A stretch of DNA of 22,041 bases, taken from positions 1 to 22,041 of the IMG/VR virus record IMGVR_UViG_3300020201_000103; one strand, 5' to 3'. Position 1 is the stretch's first letter. Each line of letters starts with the position of its first letter. The notes under the pieces are model-generated. The model had not been told where the DNA came from and did no database searches. It saw nothing but the letters and a program-made list of their open reading frames with translations. This document shows positions 21,972 through 22,041 of the stretch, piece by piece. Source of the DNA: a virus. A program made the translations under genes and the position numbers.

Positions 21972-22041
21972 CTTTCTAAAATAACAGATACATAATAAGG
22001 ATCTAACTCCATAGTGTAACATTTTCTATTCAACTGCTCGC
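21902..22041 (-). CDS. C-terminal end of a DNA methyltransferase (5' part outside window)
   Basis: A reading frame enters from the right edge and ends at TAA 21904-21902, encoding the last 45 residues. It reads EQLNRKCYTMELDPYYVSVI, then LERWEKMTGKQ and a polar tail. NRKCYxMELDPxYxxVIxxRWExxTGK is the standard ending of phage and restriction-type N6-adenine/N4-cytosine methyltransferases, where the MELDP segment follows the SAM-binding FxGxG motif. The catalytic and SAM motifs lie outside the window, so target and activity cannot be judged. Phages carry such orphan methylases mostly to protect their DNA from host restriction. It shares 70 nt with the small terminase gene in another frame. Confidence 0.85.
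   Translation of the reverse strand, partial: EQLNRKCYTMELDPYYVSVILERWEKMTGKQHEKIENQKESELNM

Noticed and set aside
21972-22022. Longer small terminase start at ATG 22021
   Set aside because: The extra 17 residues (LHYGVRSLLCICYF) are an out-of-frame reading of the methyltransferase end; the basic MGKNDRK start is more plausible.
1-22041. tRNA genes or alternative genetic code
   Set aside because: I saw no tRNA cloverleaf in the short intergenic gaps. All three stop codons end genes at sensible places (for example TGA 13202, TAG 2301, TAA 10522), so no recoding is needed.

Overview
The window carries the late (structural and lysis) module of a tailed double-stranded DNA phage with a siphovirus-type long non-contractile tail, plus the edges of two flanking modules. 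Every supported gene is on the minus strand, so transcription runs from position 22041 down to 1. The DNA is AT-rich and genes are tightly packed, often with overlapping ends or TAATG/ATGA junctions. TAA, TAG and TGA all act as stops, so the standard bacterial code fits. The protein families resemble those of phages of low-GC Gram-positive bacteria: SPP1-type portal and MuF, DUF4355-like scaffold, HK97 gp10-like protein, a tape measure with an LASFDE-type motif, a Tal-like tail tip, a DUF859-like fibre, a GH25 lysozyme and a DUF6291-like protein. However, the gene starts lying in intergenic sequence lack a properly spaced purine-rich Shine-Dalgarno motif and have A/T-rich leaders instead. The host may therefore be a lineage that rarely uses Shine-Dalgarno (Bacteroidota or an uncultured lineage are options). 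I cannot assign the host.

In transcription order, the right edge holds the C-terminal 45 residues of a DNA methyltransferase, whose end overlaps the small terminase gene. Then come the packaging and head genes: small terminase, large terminase, portal, MuF-like minor head protein, scaffold and HK97-fold major capsid. Four connector/neck genes follow: adaptor, head-closure protein, gp10-like protein and tail terminator. The tail section has the tail tube protein, a tail assembly chaperone pair joined by a programmed -1 frameshift (slip site TTTTTTA followed by a hairpin), the 898-residue tape measure and a short Dit-like protein.

The tail tip is the most unusual part. The Tal-like tip protein appears to be encoded in two pieces: an N-terminal half (9426..10160) and a C-terminal half (5754..7118). 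Two fibre-type genes lie between them, and the second piece has acquired its own short N-terminus. A DUF859-like fibre with a tail-collar tip follows, and that tip contains a nested extra domain.

The lysis end holds two small membrane proteins, a protein resembling a degraded HNH nuclease, a GH25 lysozyme with two tandem repeats and a hydrophobic, basic C-terminal tail, a holin-like membrane protein and a 46-residue acidic protein. A clear intrinsic terminator (548..574) closes the operon. Beyond it are a sigma70-like promoter, a leader of about 110 nt with competing inverted repeats and a 13-codon mini-ORF, and the start of a DUF6291-like gene, probably the first replication-module gene. That gene is cut by the window edge and contains five tandem 10-bp repeats.
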